A DNA stretch of 64,000 nt from Actinobacillus succinogenes 130Z (GTDB lineage: Bacteria > Pseudomonadota > Gammaproteobacteria > Enterobacterales > Pasteurellaceae). Below are positions 27,378-35,031 of the stretch, in pieces (the first letter of the stretch is position 1; each line of letters opens with the position of its first letter). The stretch spans positions 1,922,001-1,986,000 of the forward strand of contig NC_009655.1 of the NCBI RefSeq assembly GCF_000017245.1, written 5' to 3'. Under the pieces are notes generated by a model. It was not told the DNA's origin. It did not search any database and saw only the letters and a list, made by a program, of their open reading frames with translations. A program made the position numbers and the translations under genes.

Positions 27378-28202
27378 TCAACGCGACGCCGTGCCCAACG
27401 TGCCGTCGTCCGCCGGTTCTTTTTTCACGCCCATAATTTCCCGGATTTTTTCCCCGTCTTTGAAGAAAACAAAACCGCCATGTTCCATTTTGATCCAGTT
27501 TTCATTTTTGGTCAGCGGAAAAGTGGTGATAATGGTGACTTTGTCTTTTTCCGTGGTGTAATTTTTGAAATCGATCACGCCGTCGTCGTCGACACGCTGC
27601 ACCTTGCAAAACGGCGCACGACGCGTGACATAATGCAGATTAGTGGAACAATGGGCAATCATCCATTCGCCGTTGGACAAAATAAAATTAAAGGTGCCGT
27701 ACCGCCCCAGTTCCAGCGTGATTTCCTGAATAATACCGAAAATTTCGTCTTCCGACGGTTTGCTGCAATAACGTTTTTTCAATTGATCGGCAATATAACA
27801 AAACGCCGCCTCGGAATCGGTGGAACCGATGGGACGACAATAACAACCTGACAAATCCGGCAATGCCTTTAAATTACCGTTATGGGCGAATACCCAATTT
27901 TCGCCCCAGATTTCACGGATAAACGGGTGAGTGTTCACAATGCTCACTTCGCCCTGCGTCGCTTTACGGATATGCGCAATCACATTCAGCGATTTGATAT
28001 TGTACTGTTTGACACAATCGGCGATAGGCGAAACCGCGGCGGGTTTTTCGTCACGAAAAATACGCACGCCTTTGCCTTCGAAAAAAGCGATCCCGAATCC
28101 GTCGGAATGAGTGTCGGTCAGCCCCGCACGACGGCGGAAGCCTTCAAACGAGAACACAATATCGGTGGGAACGTTGCAGTTCATACCGAGTAACTGGCAC
28201 AT
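27378..28202 (-). CDS. yafJ: Class II glutamine amidotransferase, YafJ-like
   Basis: A 274-residue N-terminal-nucleophile amidotransferase. After Met removal the nucleophile would be Cys2 (MCQLLGMNC). Family motifs are THSDGFGIAFFEG, IAHIRKATQGEVSIVNTHPF and FAHNGNLKALPDL. Glutaminase activity is predicted; the acceptor is unknown. No synthase partner lies beside it. It probably has its own promoter, since a terminator-like hairpin separates it from cysS. Confidence 0.88.
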   Translation of the reverse strand: MCQLLGMNCNVPTDIVFSFEGFRRRAGLTDTHSDGFGIAFFEGKGVRIFRDEKPAAVSPIADCVKQYNIKSLNVIAHIRKATQGEVSIVNTHPFIREIWGENWVFAHNGNLKALPDLSGCYCRPIGSTDSEAAFCYIADQLKKRYCSKPSEDEIFGIIQEITLELGRYGTFNFILSNGEWMIAHCSTNLHYVTRRAPFCKVQRVDDDGVIDFKNYTTEKDKVTIITTFPLTKNENWIKMEHGGFVFFKDGEKIREIMGVKKEPADDGTLGTASR

Positions 28203-28324
28203 AAAAATCCTTCAAAAATAAATTCACAATCTGTTGATGATTTAACAACAGAAACCGTTTAATTTCAATCTAAACAACACGGTTTTTTAGAACAAAAAGT
28301 TACATAAAATAACAAGATGAAAAA

Positions 28325-28362
28325 AGTGCGGTGAAAAACTGTAACATTTTTGACCGCACTTG
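28325..28362 (-). terminator. Inverted uptake-sequence terminator after cysS
   Basis: AAGTGCGGT-G-AAAAA and TTTTT-G-ACCGCACTT form a stem with one mismatch, followed on the minus strand by T residues. It separates cysS from yafJ. Confidence 0.7.
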
Positions 28363-28383
28363 ATAATTTTAACCGGATTCCGC

Positions 28384-29763
28384 TTACAACTTACGCCAAC
28401 TGGTGCCGTTGGCGCCGTCTTCCAGCACTACGCCCATTTCTTTCAACGCATCGCGGGCGGCATCGGCAGCCGCCCAGTTTTTCTCGGCGCGGGCGTCATT
28501 ACGCTGTTTGATTAAAGCTTCGATTTTGCCGACTTCCTCATTCTCCGCACCGCCTTGTAAAAAGGCTTCGGGATCTTGTTCCAATAAGCCCAGCACGCCC
28601 GCCAGATGTTTTAAACGCGCCGCTAAGTGATTCGCTTGCGCCGGATTTTCCGCTTTCAGTTTATTGATTTCACGGGCAAGTTCAAACAACACCGCTAATG
28701 CGCCAGGCGTGTTGAAATCATCATCCATAGCGTCTTTAAATGCACCGACATATTGATCTTGGGCGGGCAGTTCGCTATTCCAATCGCAACCGCGCAGCGC
28801 CGTATACAAACGTTCCAGGGCTTTCCGCGCCAAGCCGATATTTTCTTCGCTGTAATCCAGCAAACTGCGGTATTGAGCGGTTAAAAAGAAATAGCGTACG
28901 CTTTCCGCATCGTATTTAGTTAAAATATCGCGAATAGTAAAGAAATTATTGAGGGATTTGGACATTTTTTCTTCATTAATCGTCAGCATGCCCGTATGCA
29001 GCCAGTAATTCACGTATTCGCCGTCGTGCGCGCAACAGGATTGAGCGATTTCGTTTTCATGATGCGGAAACATTAAATCCGAACCGCCGCCGTGAATATC
29101 AAAATGATTGCCGAGTTCTTTACTGTTCATCGCCGAACATTCGATATGCCAGCCCGGACGGCCTTTACCCCAAGGCGAATCCCAACTCGGTTCGTTCGGT
29201 TTGGACATTTTCCACAGCACGAAATCCATCGGATTTTTCTTCACCGATTTAATTTCCACCCGCGCACCGGCTTGTAATTGTTCCAAATTCTGGCGGGAAA
29301 GGGCGCCGTATTTTTGAAAAGACTCCACATCGAACATCACATCGCCGTCTGCCGCCAGATAAGCATGTCCGCGTTGCAGCAGGGCATCCACCATGGCGAT
29401 AATTTCGGGTATATGCTTAGTGGCGCGCGGCTCCGCATCCGGTCGCAAAATATTTAATGCGTCAAAATCTTTGTGCATTTCCGCAATCATACGCTCAACC
29501 AACTGATCGCAGGTTTCATTGTTTTCCAACGCGCGTTTGATGATTTTGTCGTCCACATCGGTAATGTTGCGCACATAACGCAGGTTATAACCCAGAAAAC
29601 GGAGATAACGGGTAATCACGTCAAAAGACACAAAGGTACGCCCATGACCGAAATGGCATAAATCGTATACGGTCACACCGCATACGTACATACCTACCTG
29701 ATTCTGGTTGATAGGCTTAAATTCTTCTTTTTCGCGAGTGAGGGTGTTGAAAATTTTTAGCAT
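28384..29763 (-). CDS. cysS: Cysteinyl-tRNA synthetase CysS
   Basis: Charges tRNA-Cys. The 459-residue class I synthetase starts MLKIFNTLTREKEEFKP as in E. coli; an upstream open frame to 29856 runs through the promoter region and is excluded. It has the zinc ligand Cys28 (YVCGVT), the HIGH-type motif HFGHGRTF, further zinc ligands in HIECSAM and HGGGSDLMFPHHENE, and KMSKS. It is divergent from ppiB. Confidence 0.97.
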   Translation of the reverse strand: MLKIFNTLTREKEEFKPINQNQVGMYVCGVTVYDLCHFGHGRTFVSFDVITRYLRFLGYNLRYVRNITDVDDKIIKRALENNETCDQLVERMIAEMHKDFDALNILRPDAEPRATKHIPEIIAMVDALLQRGHAYLAADGDVMFDVESFQKYGALSRQNLEQLQAGARVEIKSVKKNPMDFVLWKMSKPNEPSWDSPWGKGRPGWHIECSAMNSKELGNHFDIHGGGSDLMFPHHENEIAQSCCAHDGEYVNYWLHTGMLTINEEKMSKSLNNFFTIRDILTKYDAESVRYFFLTAQYRSLLDYSEENIGLARKALERLYTALRGCDWNSELPAQDQYVGAFKDAMDDDFNTPGALAVLFELAREINKLKAENPAQANHLAARLKHLAGVLGLLEQDPEAFLQGGAENEEVGKIEALIKQRNDARAEKNWAAADAARDALKEMGVVLEDGANGTSWRKL

Positions 29764-29870
29764 AAAATGTCCGTTAAAATTCAGTGAAATCTGACCGCAC
29801 TTTATAGCACTAATTGGCTTTTTATGGAATAATGCAAGCCGAAATTCAATCCCCAAAGAAAGGAAAAATA

Positions 29871-30380
29871 ATGATTACGTTACACACTAATTTCGGCGAC
29901 ATTAAAATCGAGTTAAACCATGAGAAAGCGCCGGTTACGGCAAAAAACTTCGAAGATTACTGCAAATCGGGGTTCTATGATAACACAATTTTCCACCGCG
30001 TTATCGACGGATTTATGATTCAGGGCGGCGGCATGGAAAGCGGTATGCGCGAAAAAGCCACCAACGCACCGATTCAAAATGAAGCGAATAACCGTTTAAG
30101 CAACAAACGCGGTACCATCGCCATGGCGCGCACCTCCGATCCGCATTCCGCCACCGCGCAATTCTTCATCAACGTCGCGGATAACACGTTCCTTGATTAT
30201 CGTGCGAAAGAAATGTTCGGACGCGAAGTGGTGCAGGAATGGGGCTATGCCGTCTTCGGCGAAGTGGTCGAAGGCATGGATGTGGTAGACAAAATCAAAG
30301 GTGTGAAAACGGGCAACGCCGGTTTCCATCAGGATGTGCCGAAAGAAGATGTGGTGATTACCTCCGTCACCGTCGAATAA
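29871..30380 (+). CDS. ppiB: Peptidyl-prolyl cis-trans isomerase PpiB (cyclophilin)
   Basis: Cytoplasmic cyclophilin of 169 residues with no signal peptide. The catalytic region FHRVIDGFMIQGGG and the substrate-pocket motif ARTSDPHSATAQFFINV are intact. The ATG follows AAAGGAAA; an upstream in-frame start at 29814 is ignored for lack of such a site. It is followed by its own terminator. Confidence 0.96.
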   Translation: MITLHTNFGDIKIELNHEKAPVTAKNFEDYCKSGFYDNTIFHRVIDGFMIQGGGMESGMREKATNAPIQNEANNRLSNKRGTIAMARTSDPHSATAQFFINVADNTFLDYRAKEMFGREVVQEWGYAVFGEVVEGMDVVDKIKGVKTGNAGFHQDVPKEDVVITSVTVE

Positions 30381-30387
30381 TTCACAT

Positions 30388-30410
30388 AGCACGGTTCGCC
30401 GTGCTTTTTT
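30388..30410 (+). terminator. Terminator after ppiB
   Basis: AGCACGG pairs with CCGTGCT around the stable tetraloop TTCG, followed by six T (30405-30410). Confidence 0.9.
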
Positions 30411-30427
30411 CTCGGATATTAGGGCTT

Positions 30428-31774
30428 ATGAACAACGCCAATATTTATTCCGTTTCCCAACTTAACCATGCGGCAAAAATGCTGTTGGAAGGACAGCTCG
30501 GTCTGGTATGGCTGACAGGCGAAATTTCCAACTTCAGCCAGCCGGTGTCCGGACATTGGTATCTCACGCTGAAAGACGAAAATTCTCAGGTGCGCGCCGC
30601 CATGTTCCGTATGAAAAATATGCGCGTCGGTTTTCGTCCGCAAAACGGTATACAGGTACTGGTGCGGGCGGCTGTCAGTCTGTATGAACCGCGCGGCGAT
30701 TACCAACTGATAATCGAATCTATGCATCCGGCGGGCGAAGGCTTGTTACAGCAGCAATTCGAACAGCTTAAGATGAAACTGGCGGCGGAAGGTTTATTCG
30801 CGCAAAATCTAAAGAAAAATCTACCGCACTTTTGCAAAACCGTGGGGGTCATCACCTCACCTACCGGGGCCGCGTTGCAGGATATCCTGCACATTCTGAA
30901 ACGCCGTGATCCTAATCTGAAAGTGGTGATTTATCCCTGTGCCGTACAGGGAAAAGAGGCCGCCGGCGAAATCGTGGAAATGATTGAACTGGCAAATGTC
31001 CGCCGGGAAGTTGACGTACTGATTGTAGGGCGAGGCGGCGGTTCGCTGGAAGATTTATGGTGTTTCAACGAAGAAGCGGTGGCACGGGCGATTTTTGATT
31101 CCACCTTGCCCGTTATCAGTGCCGTAGGACATGAAACCGATGTCACCATTGCGGATTTTGTCGCCGACGTACGCGCACCGACGCCTTCCGCCGCGGCGGA
31201 ATTAGTCAGTCGTAATCAGGACGAACTGCGCCAACAGTTAAACTATAAACGGCAACGGCTGGATATGGCGTTGGATCGGATTATCAGTCTGCAACATCAG
31301 CGGTTGCAACGTTTAATATTACGGTTGCAGAATCAACATCCGCAAAATCAGTTGAATATACAGTCGCAGCGTACGGCGTTATTAACCCAGCGTTTGACGG
31401 CGGCGATAACGCGATTAATGGAAAAAAATCGCAATAAATTAACCGCACTTGCCACCCGGCTGCGGCAAAATCCGCTGCCTTATCGAGTGCAAAAACAATG
31501 CCAATACATGGAACAACTGCATGCCCGCCTGAATTTTGCCGTTGAAAATAATCTTTCCGTACGGCGGCACAAACTGGCAAATCTGTGCGGTAAATTAGAC
31601 GGTTTAAGCCCGCTGAAAGTGCTTGCCCGCGGCTACTCTATCGCACAAAACGAACAAGGCATCGCCGTTACCTCCATCGCCCAAATCCGACCGGATGAAA
31701 CCCTACGAACGCAAGTTGCGGACGGTATCATCGAAAGCCGGATCAGCAAGATTAAAAAGAAAGCCCGTTCATAA
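30428..31774 (+). CDS. xseA: Exodeoxyribonuclease VII large subunit XseA
   Basis: Large catalytic subunit of exonuclease VII, degrading single-stranded DNA from both ends. The 448-residue protein has the N-terminal OB fold (YSVSQLNHAAKMLLEGQLG, WLTGEISNFSQPVSGHWYL), the catalytic core VITSPTGAALQD and VGRGGGSLEDLWCFN and AVGHETDVTIADFVAD, and a long Gln/Arg-rich coiled coil (about 285-390) that binds XseB. The frame is open further upstream into ppiB, but ATG 30428 lies after the terminator and has AGGG. xseB is not nearby. Confidence 0.96.
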   Translation: MNNANIYSVSQLNHAAKMLLEGQLGLVWLTGEISNFSQPVSGHWYLTLKDENSQVRAAMFRMKNMRVGFRPQNGIQVLVRAAVSLYEPRGDYQLIIESMHPAGEGLLQQQFEQLKMKLAAEGLFAQNLKKNLPHFCKTVGVITSPTGAALQDILHILKRRDPNLKVVIYPCAVQGKEAAGEIVEMIELANVRREVDVLIVGRGGGSLEDLWCFNEEAVARAIFDSTLPVISAVGHETDVTIADFVADVRAPTPSAAAELVSRNQDELRQQLNYKRQRLDMALDRIISLQHQRLQRLILRLQNQHPQNQLNIQSQRTALLTQRLTAAITRLMEKNRNKLTALATRLRQNPLPYRVQKQCQYMEQLHARLNFAVENNLSVRRHKLANLCGKLDGLSPLKVLARGYSIAQNEQGIAVTSIAQIRPDETLRTQVADGIIESRISKIKKKARS

Positions 31775-32454
31775 TGTTAGACGTTTTATTTTTTATCGGC
31801 TTGATTGTCGAAGCCATGACCGGCGCCCTATCCGCCGGACGCGAAAAAATGGATATTTTCGGTGTGGTGGTCATCGCCTTCATGCCCGCATTGGGCGGCG
31901 GCGCCATGCGCGATATTGTGCTTGGGCACTACCCGCTTTTCTTTATCGCCCACCCGGAATATGTATTGATTGTCGTCATCACTGCCTTTGCTACGGTCTT
32001 AATCGCACCTTTAATCAGCCACTTTAACCGTTCCTTTCGCACGGTCTTTTTGGTCTTGGACGGATTGGGGCTCATCCTGTTTTCCATTTTAGGTACACAA
32101 GTGGCGCTGGATATGGGTTACGGTTTAACCGTCGCCAGTATTTCCGCCATTTTAACCGGTGCATTCGGCGGCGTATTACGGGATATTCTCTGCAACCGTA
32201 TTCCGCTGATCTTTCAGAAAGAACTGTATGCGGTAATCGCCTTTCTTACCGCTTGTCTGTACATCGGTTTGCAGAATCTCAATGTGCCGCTGAATTTGAA
32301 TATTTTGTTCACCTTAACCGCCGGCTTCATCTTCCGCCTGCTTGCCATTTATTTCAGTTGGGGCTTTCCGGTTTTTGATTATCAGGAACAGGAAATGGCG
32401 CCGAAAGATATACTGCCGAAACCGGCGAAACGACGAAAATATAAAGATAAATAA
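31774..32454 (+). CDS. UPF0126 / YicG-like inner-membrane protein (TRIC-channel family)
   Basis: A 226-residue membrane protein with about seven hydrophobic helices arranged as two repeats, each with a glycine-rich loop followed by an Arg-Asp pair (ALGGGAMRDIVLG and AFGGVLRDILCNR). This is the UPF0126 family, distantly related to TRIC cation channels; some members affect glycine transport. The C-terminal tail is basic (KPAKRRKYKDK). The start overlaps the xseA stop (TAATG). Confidence 0.88.
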   Translation: MLDVLFFIGLIVEAMTGALSAGREKMDIFGVVVIAFMPALGGGAMRDIVLGHYPLFFIAHPEYVLIVVITAFATVLIAPLISHFNRSFRTVFLVLDGLGLILFSILGTQVALDMGYGLTVASISAILTGAFGGVLRDILCNRIPLIFQKELYAVIAFLTACLYIGLQNLNVPLNLNILFTLTAGFIFRLLAIYFSWGFPVFDYQEQEMAPKDILPKPAKRRKYKDK

Positions 32455-32562
32455 ACATTAAAATGGCCCTCGGTAAGTGCGGTCATAAAAATCAAAGTTT
32501 TGTGAACGTAAACTTTCCGGCGGTTGTCGAAAATCATGAGCAATTCGTTCACGCGTACACAC

Positions 32563-32597
32563 GTAGCGTCTTTCTCCGTGAAAGACGGTGTCGCTAC
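32563..32597. repeat. Imperfect hairpin in the intergenic region before the phosphoesterase gene
   Basis: GTAGCG-TCTTTC pairs with GAAAGA-CGGTGT-CGCTAC; the extra CGGTGT on the 3' side is bulged. No T run follows, so termination is not obvious. The rest of 32455-32639 holds an uptake sequence and an A/T-rich leader. Confidence 0.5.
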
Positions 32598-32639
32598 GCA
32601 TAACATTCAATATTTAAGGTTTAAAATTTAGGATTTATT

Positions 32640-33737
32640 TTGGAGACACGTTATTACATAATTTTTGCCGTCATTATTACGGCACTGCAGTTTTTTTTGG
32701 TTCTGTTTCATTACACCTTGCGTTGGCTGCTGCAGGATAAATGCAATCCGAAATCCTTGCGCTGGATTTCTGTCGGGTTCGGGATTGCCGCCAACGTTTT
32801 TATTCTGTCCAATATATTTTTCCGGTTATACCAAAATTTTCGGCTCAACGCCTTAATTCTGGTCGTTTTATATTTCATCGCGTTAACCGGGTTCGTCACA
32901 TTTGTGATATTTCATATCGGTAAAATCTGGTTTGAACGGAAAACACTCAGTCGTGTGCTGCGCATACTTTACGTACCGGCGTTAATCGGTTTGTTCGGAT
33001 TAAGTCTGTATAATGCCTACACTCCGGTTGTACACCATTATCAGGTTCGCCTGAATAAACCCATCCAGCCTTTACGTATTGGCGTTGCCAGCGATTTTCA
33101 TCTCGGCAAATACTTCGGCGGCAAACAAATGGACAAATTGGCGGAAATTTTCCGGCGGGAAAAAGCGGATCTGATTTTACTGCCCGGTGATATTATGGAC
33201 GATAATGTGGATACCTATCTGGCGGAAAAAATGCAGCCCCATTTAGCCAAATTACAGGCGCCGCTGGGCGTTTATGCAACTTTAGGAAATCATGATTTAT
33301 TCGGTGACGAACTGCGGATTGAAAATGAAATACGTAAAACCGGCATTCATCTGTTAAAGGATGAAGCGGTGCAGGTGAACGGTCAGTTTACCGTTATCGG
33401 TCGTAATGACGATCTTATGCCGAACCGTCCGAGCGCAAAAACGTTACTACAGGGTGTCAACACCGATTTACCGGTATTTCTGATGGATCACCGCCCGACG
33501 GATATGTTGGCGCACAGCCAGTTACCGATTGATATTCAGGTATCGGGACACACTCATAAAGGCCAGATTTTTCCGGCGAATCTGCTGATTAAAATGACCT
33601 ATCCGTTGGATTACGGCTTTAGGCAAATCAACAATGTGAATTTTTTCGTCACCTCGGGTTACGGATTCTGGGGCGTGCCGATGCGGTTGGCTTCCCAGTC
33701 CGAAGTATTTATTTTAGAGGTACGGGGAACAAATTAA
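32640..33737 (+). CDS. Membrane-anchored calcineurin-like metallophosphoesterase
   Basis: A 365-residue protein. Residues 1 to about 130 hold four hydrophobic segments; the rest is a metallophosphoesterase with the five metal-binding blocks: VASDFHLG, LLPGDIMDD, TLGNHDLF, MDHRP, and SGHTHKGQIFP. It resembles YaeI-type enzymes, some of which hydrolyse lipid-linked pyrophosphates; the substrate here is unknown. The start is TTG, chosen because AGGA lies about 8 nt before it and the first helix starts at once. Confidence 0.85.
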   Translation: METRYYIIFAVIITALQFFLVLFHYTLRWLLQDKCNPKSLRWISVGFGIAANVFILSNIFFRLYQNFRLNALILVVLYFIALTGFVTFVIFHIGKIWFERKTLSRVLRILYVPALIGLFGLSLYNAYTPVVHHYQVRLNKPIQPLRIGVASDFHLGKYFGGKQMDKLAEIFRREKADLILLPGDIMDDNVDTYLAEKMQPHLAKLQAPLGVYATLGNHDLFGDELRIENEIRKTGIHLLKDEAVQVNGQFTVIGRNDDLMPNRPSAKTLLQGVNTDLPVFLMDHRPTDMLAHSQLPIDIQVSGHTHKGQIFPANLLIKMTYPLDYGFRQINNVNFFVTSGYGFWGVPMRLASQSEVFILEVRGTN

Positions 33738-33765
33738 TTTTATTGACTTAATATCGCCGAAAGAA

Positions 33766-33804
33766 AAGTGCGGTGAAAAAACACAATATTTTTTCACCGC
33801 ACTT
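33766..33804. terminator. Inverted uptake-sequence terminator between the phosphoesterase gene and epmA
   Basis: AAGTGCGGTGAAAAAA and TTTTTTCACCGCACTT are exact complements around CACAATA, placed between convergent genes. Confidence 0.85.
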
Positions 33805-33826
33805 GTTACCATGGGATAAATCGGCG

Positions 33827-34798
33827 TTAAGCGTTGTTAATAGCGAATGCCATCACCTCTTCAATACGTTTTTTATCCAGCGCGATCATTACCAAGCGAT
33901 CCACGCCCAGCGCCACCCCCGAAGTGTTCGGCACGCCGGCCTGTAAGGCACCAAGTAGACGGCGATCGATTTCCCGCTGCGGCAGCGCTAATTTTGCCCG
34001 CTGTACGTTATCCTGTTCGAAGCGGTGTAATTGCTCGCGATGATCCGTTAATTCATGGAAGCCGTTGGCAAGCTCCAATCCTTTGTAATAAAACTCAAAA
34101 CGTTCCGCCACCCTGTGATCTTCCGAACTGATTTGCGCTAACGCCGCTTGGGTCGCCGGAAAATGATATACGGCGACAGGACGTTCCTGTCCGATTTTCG
34201 GTTCGACTACGGTACTGAATAAAAATTGCAGCAAGGTATCGCGATCTTCGTCTAAATCGCACATAAAATTATATTTACGCGCTAATTCCACTAAAATAGG
34301 ACGTTCCGCCGAAAGGGGATCGACACCGACAAATTCCTGAAAAGCAAACTGATAACTCATACTTTCCGCCGGTTCGCAATCCAGAATCTGTTGCAATAAA
34401 TCGTCCACCTCATTAATCAGACGGTACATATCGAAATGCGGTCGATACCATTCCAGCATGGTAAATTCGGGATTGTGACGGCTGCCCGCCTCCTCGTTAC
34501 GAAAAACATGGCAAAGCTGAAAAATTGCACCCGTACCGGCAGCGAGCAAGCGTTTCATATGATACTCGGGGCTGGTATTCAGCCATAAGGTTTTGGACCG
34601 TTCCGCCTGTGGCGCCACAAATTCCGTACTGAAAGTGGAAAGATGCACGTCCGTTACGCCAAACTCGCTTAATATCGGCGTTTCCACTTCCAATACGCCG
34701 CGATCGGTAAAAAACCGGCGAATATTGTTTATAATTTTTGCACGGGCAAATAAAGTTTCCACATTTGCCGTCGGCTGCCATTGTTCTTGTTCAAACAT
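33827..34798 (-). CDS. epmA: Elongation factor P--(R)-beta-lysine ligase EpmA
   Basis: Attaches (R)-beta-lysine to the conserved lysine of EF-P, helping ribosomes through polyproline stretches. The 323-residue protein is a class II LysRS catalytic core lacking the anticodon-binding domain. Motif 2 is visible as FQLCHVFRNEEAGSRHNPEFTML, with motif 3 in SGVALGVDRLVMIAL. EpmB and EF-P are not in the window. It lies 9 nt after ynbE and so may be in its operon. Confidence 0.95.
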   Translation of the reverse strand: MFEQEQWQPTANVETLFARAKIINNIRRFFTDRGVLEVETPILSEFGVTDVHLSTFSTEFVAPQAERSKTLWLNTSPEYHMKRLLAAGTGAIFQLCHVFRNEEAGSRHNPEFTMLEWYRPHFDMYRLINEVDDLLQQILDCEPAESMSYQFAFQEFVGVDPLSAERPILVELARKYNFMCDLDEDRDTLLQFLFSTVVEPKIGQERPVAVYHFPATQAALAQISSEDHRVAERFEFYYKGLELANGFHELTDHREQLHRFEQDNVQRAKLALPQREIDRRLLGALQAGVPNTSGVALGVDRLVMIALDKKRIEEVMAFAINNA

Positions 34799-34807
34799 AC
34801 TTTTATC

Positions 34808-35029
34808 CTATCGCTCCGTTACCGCCTCTCGGGTTTTATCGTCCATTTTTACACTGATATTGTGATCCACAACCACATTCATGTTAATGGTAATCCCCTC
34901 TTTAGGGGTTTCCAGCTGAACCTTCGGCGTACAGCCGGTTAATCCCGTCACGTTAAACACCGGAATAGCGAATAAAAATGCAATATACCGCCCGCAAAAG
35001 TGCGGTCCGAATTTCGATGATTTTTTCAT
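34808..35029 (-). CDS. ynbE: YnbE-like outer-membrane lipoprotein
   Basis: A 73-residue lipoprotein. The long signal ends in the lipobox LTGC with Cys33, and the mature part has TPKEGITINMNVVVDHNISVK-like sequence matching YnbE (PKEPITINMNVKIEHEI in E. coli). YnbE pairs with YdbH to form an intermembrane bridge for phospholipid transport. It starts 2 nt after the ydbH stop. An uptake sequence is embedded in the signal peptide's N-region. ydbL, third gene of the E. coli set, is absent. Confidence 0.88.
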   Translation of the reverse strand: MKKSSKFGPHFCGRYIAFLFAIPVFNVTGLTGCTPKVQLETPKEGITINMNVVVDHNISVKMDDKTREAVTER

Positions 35030-35031
35030 AA

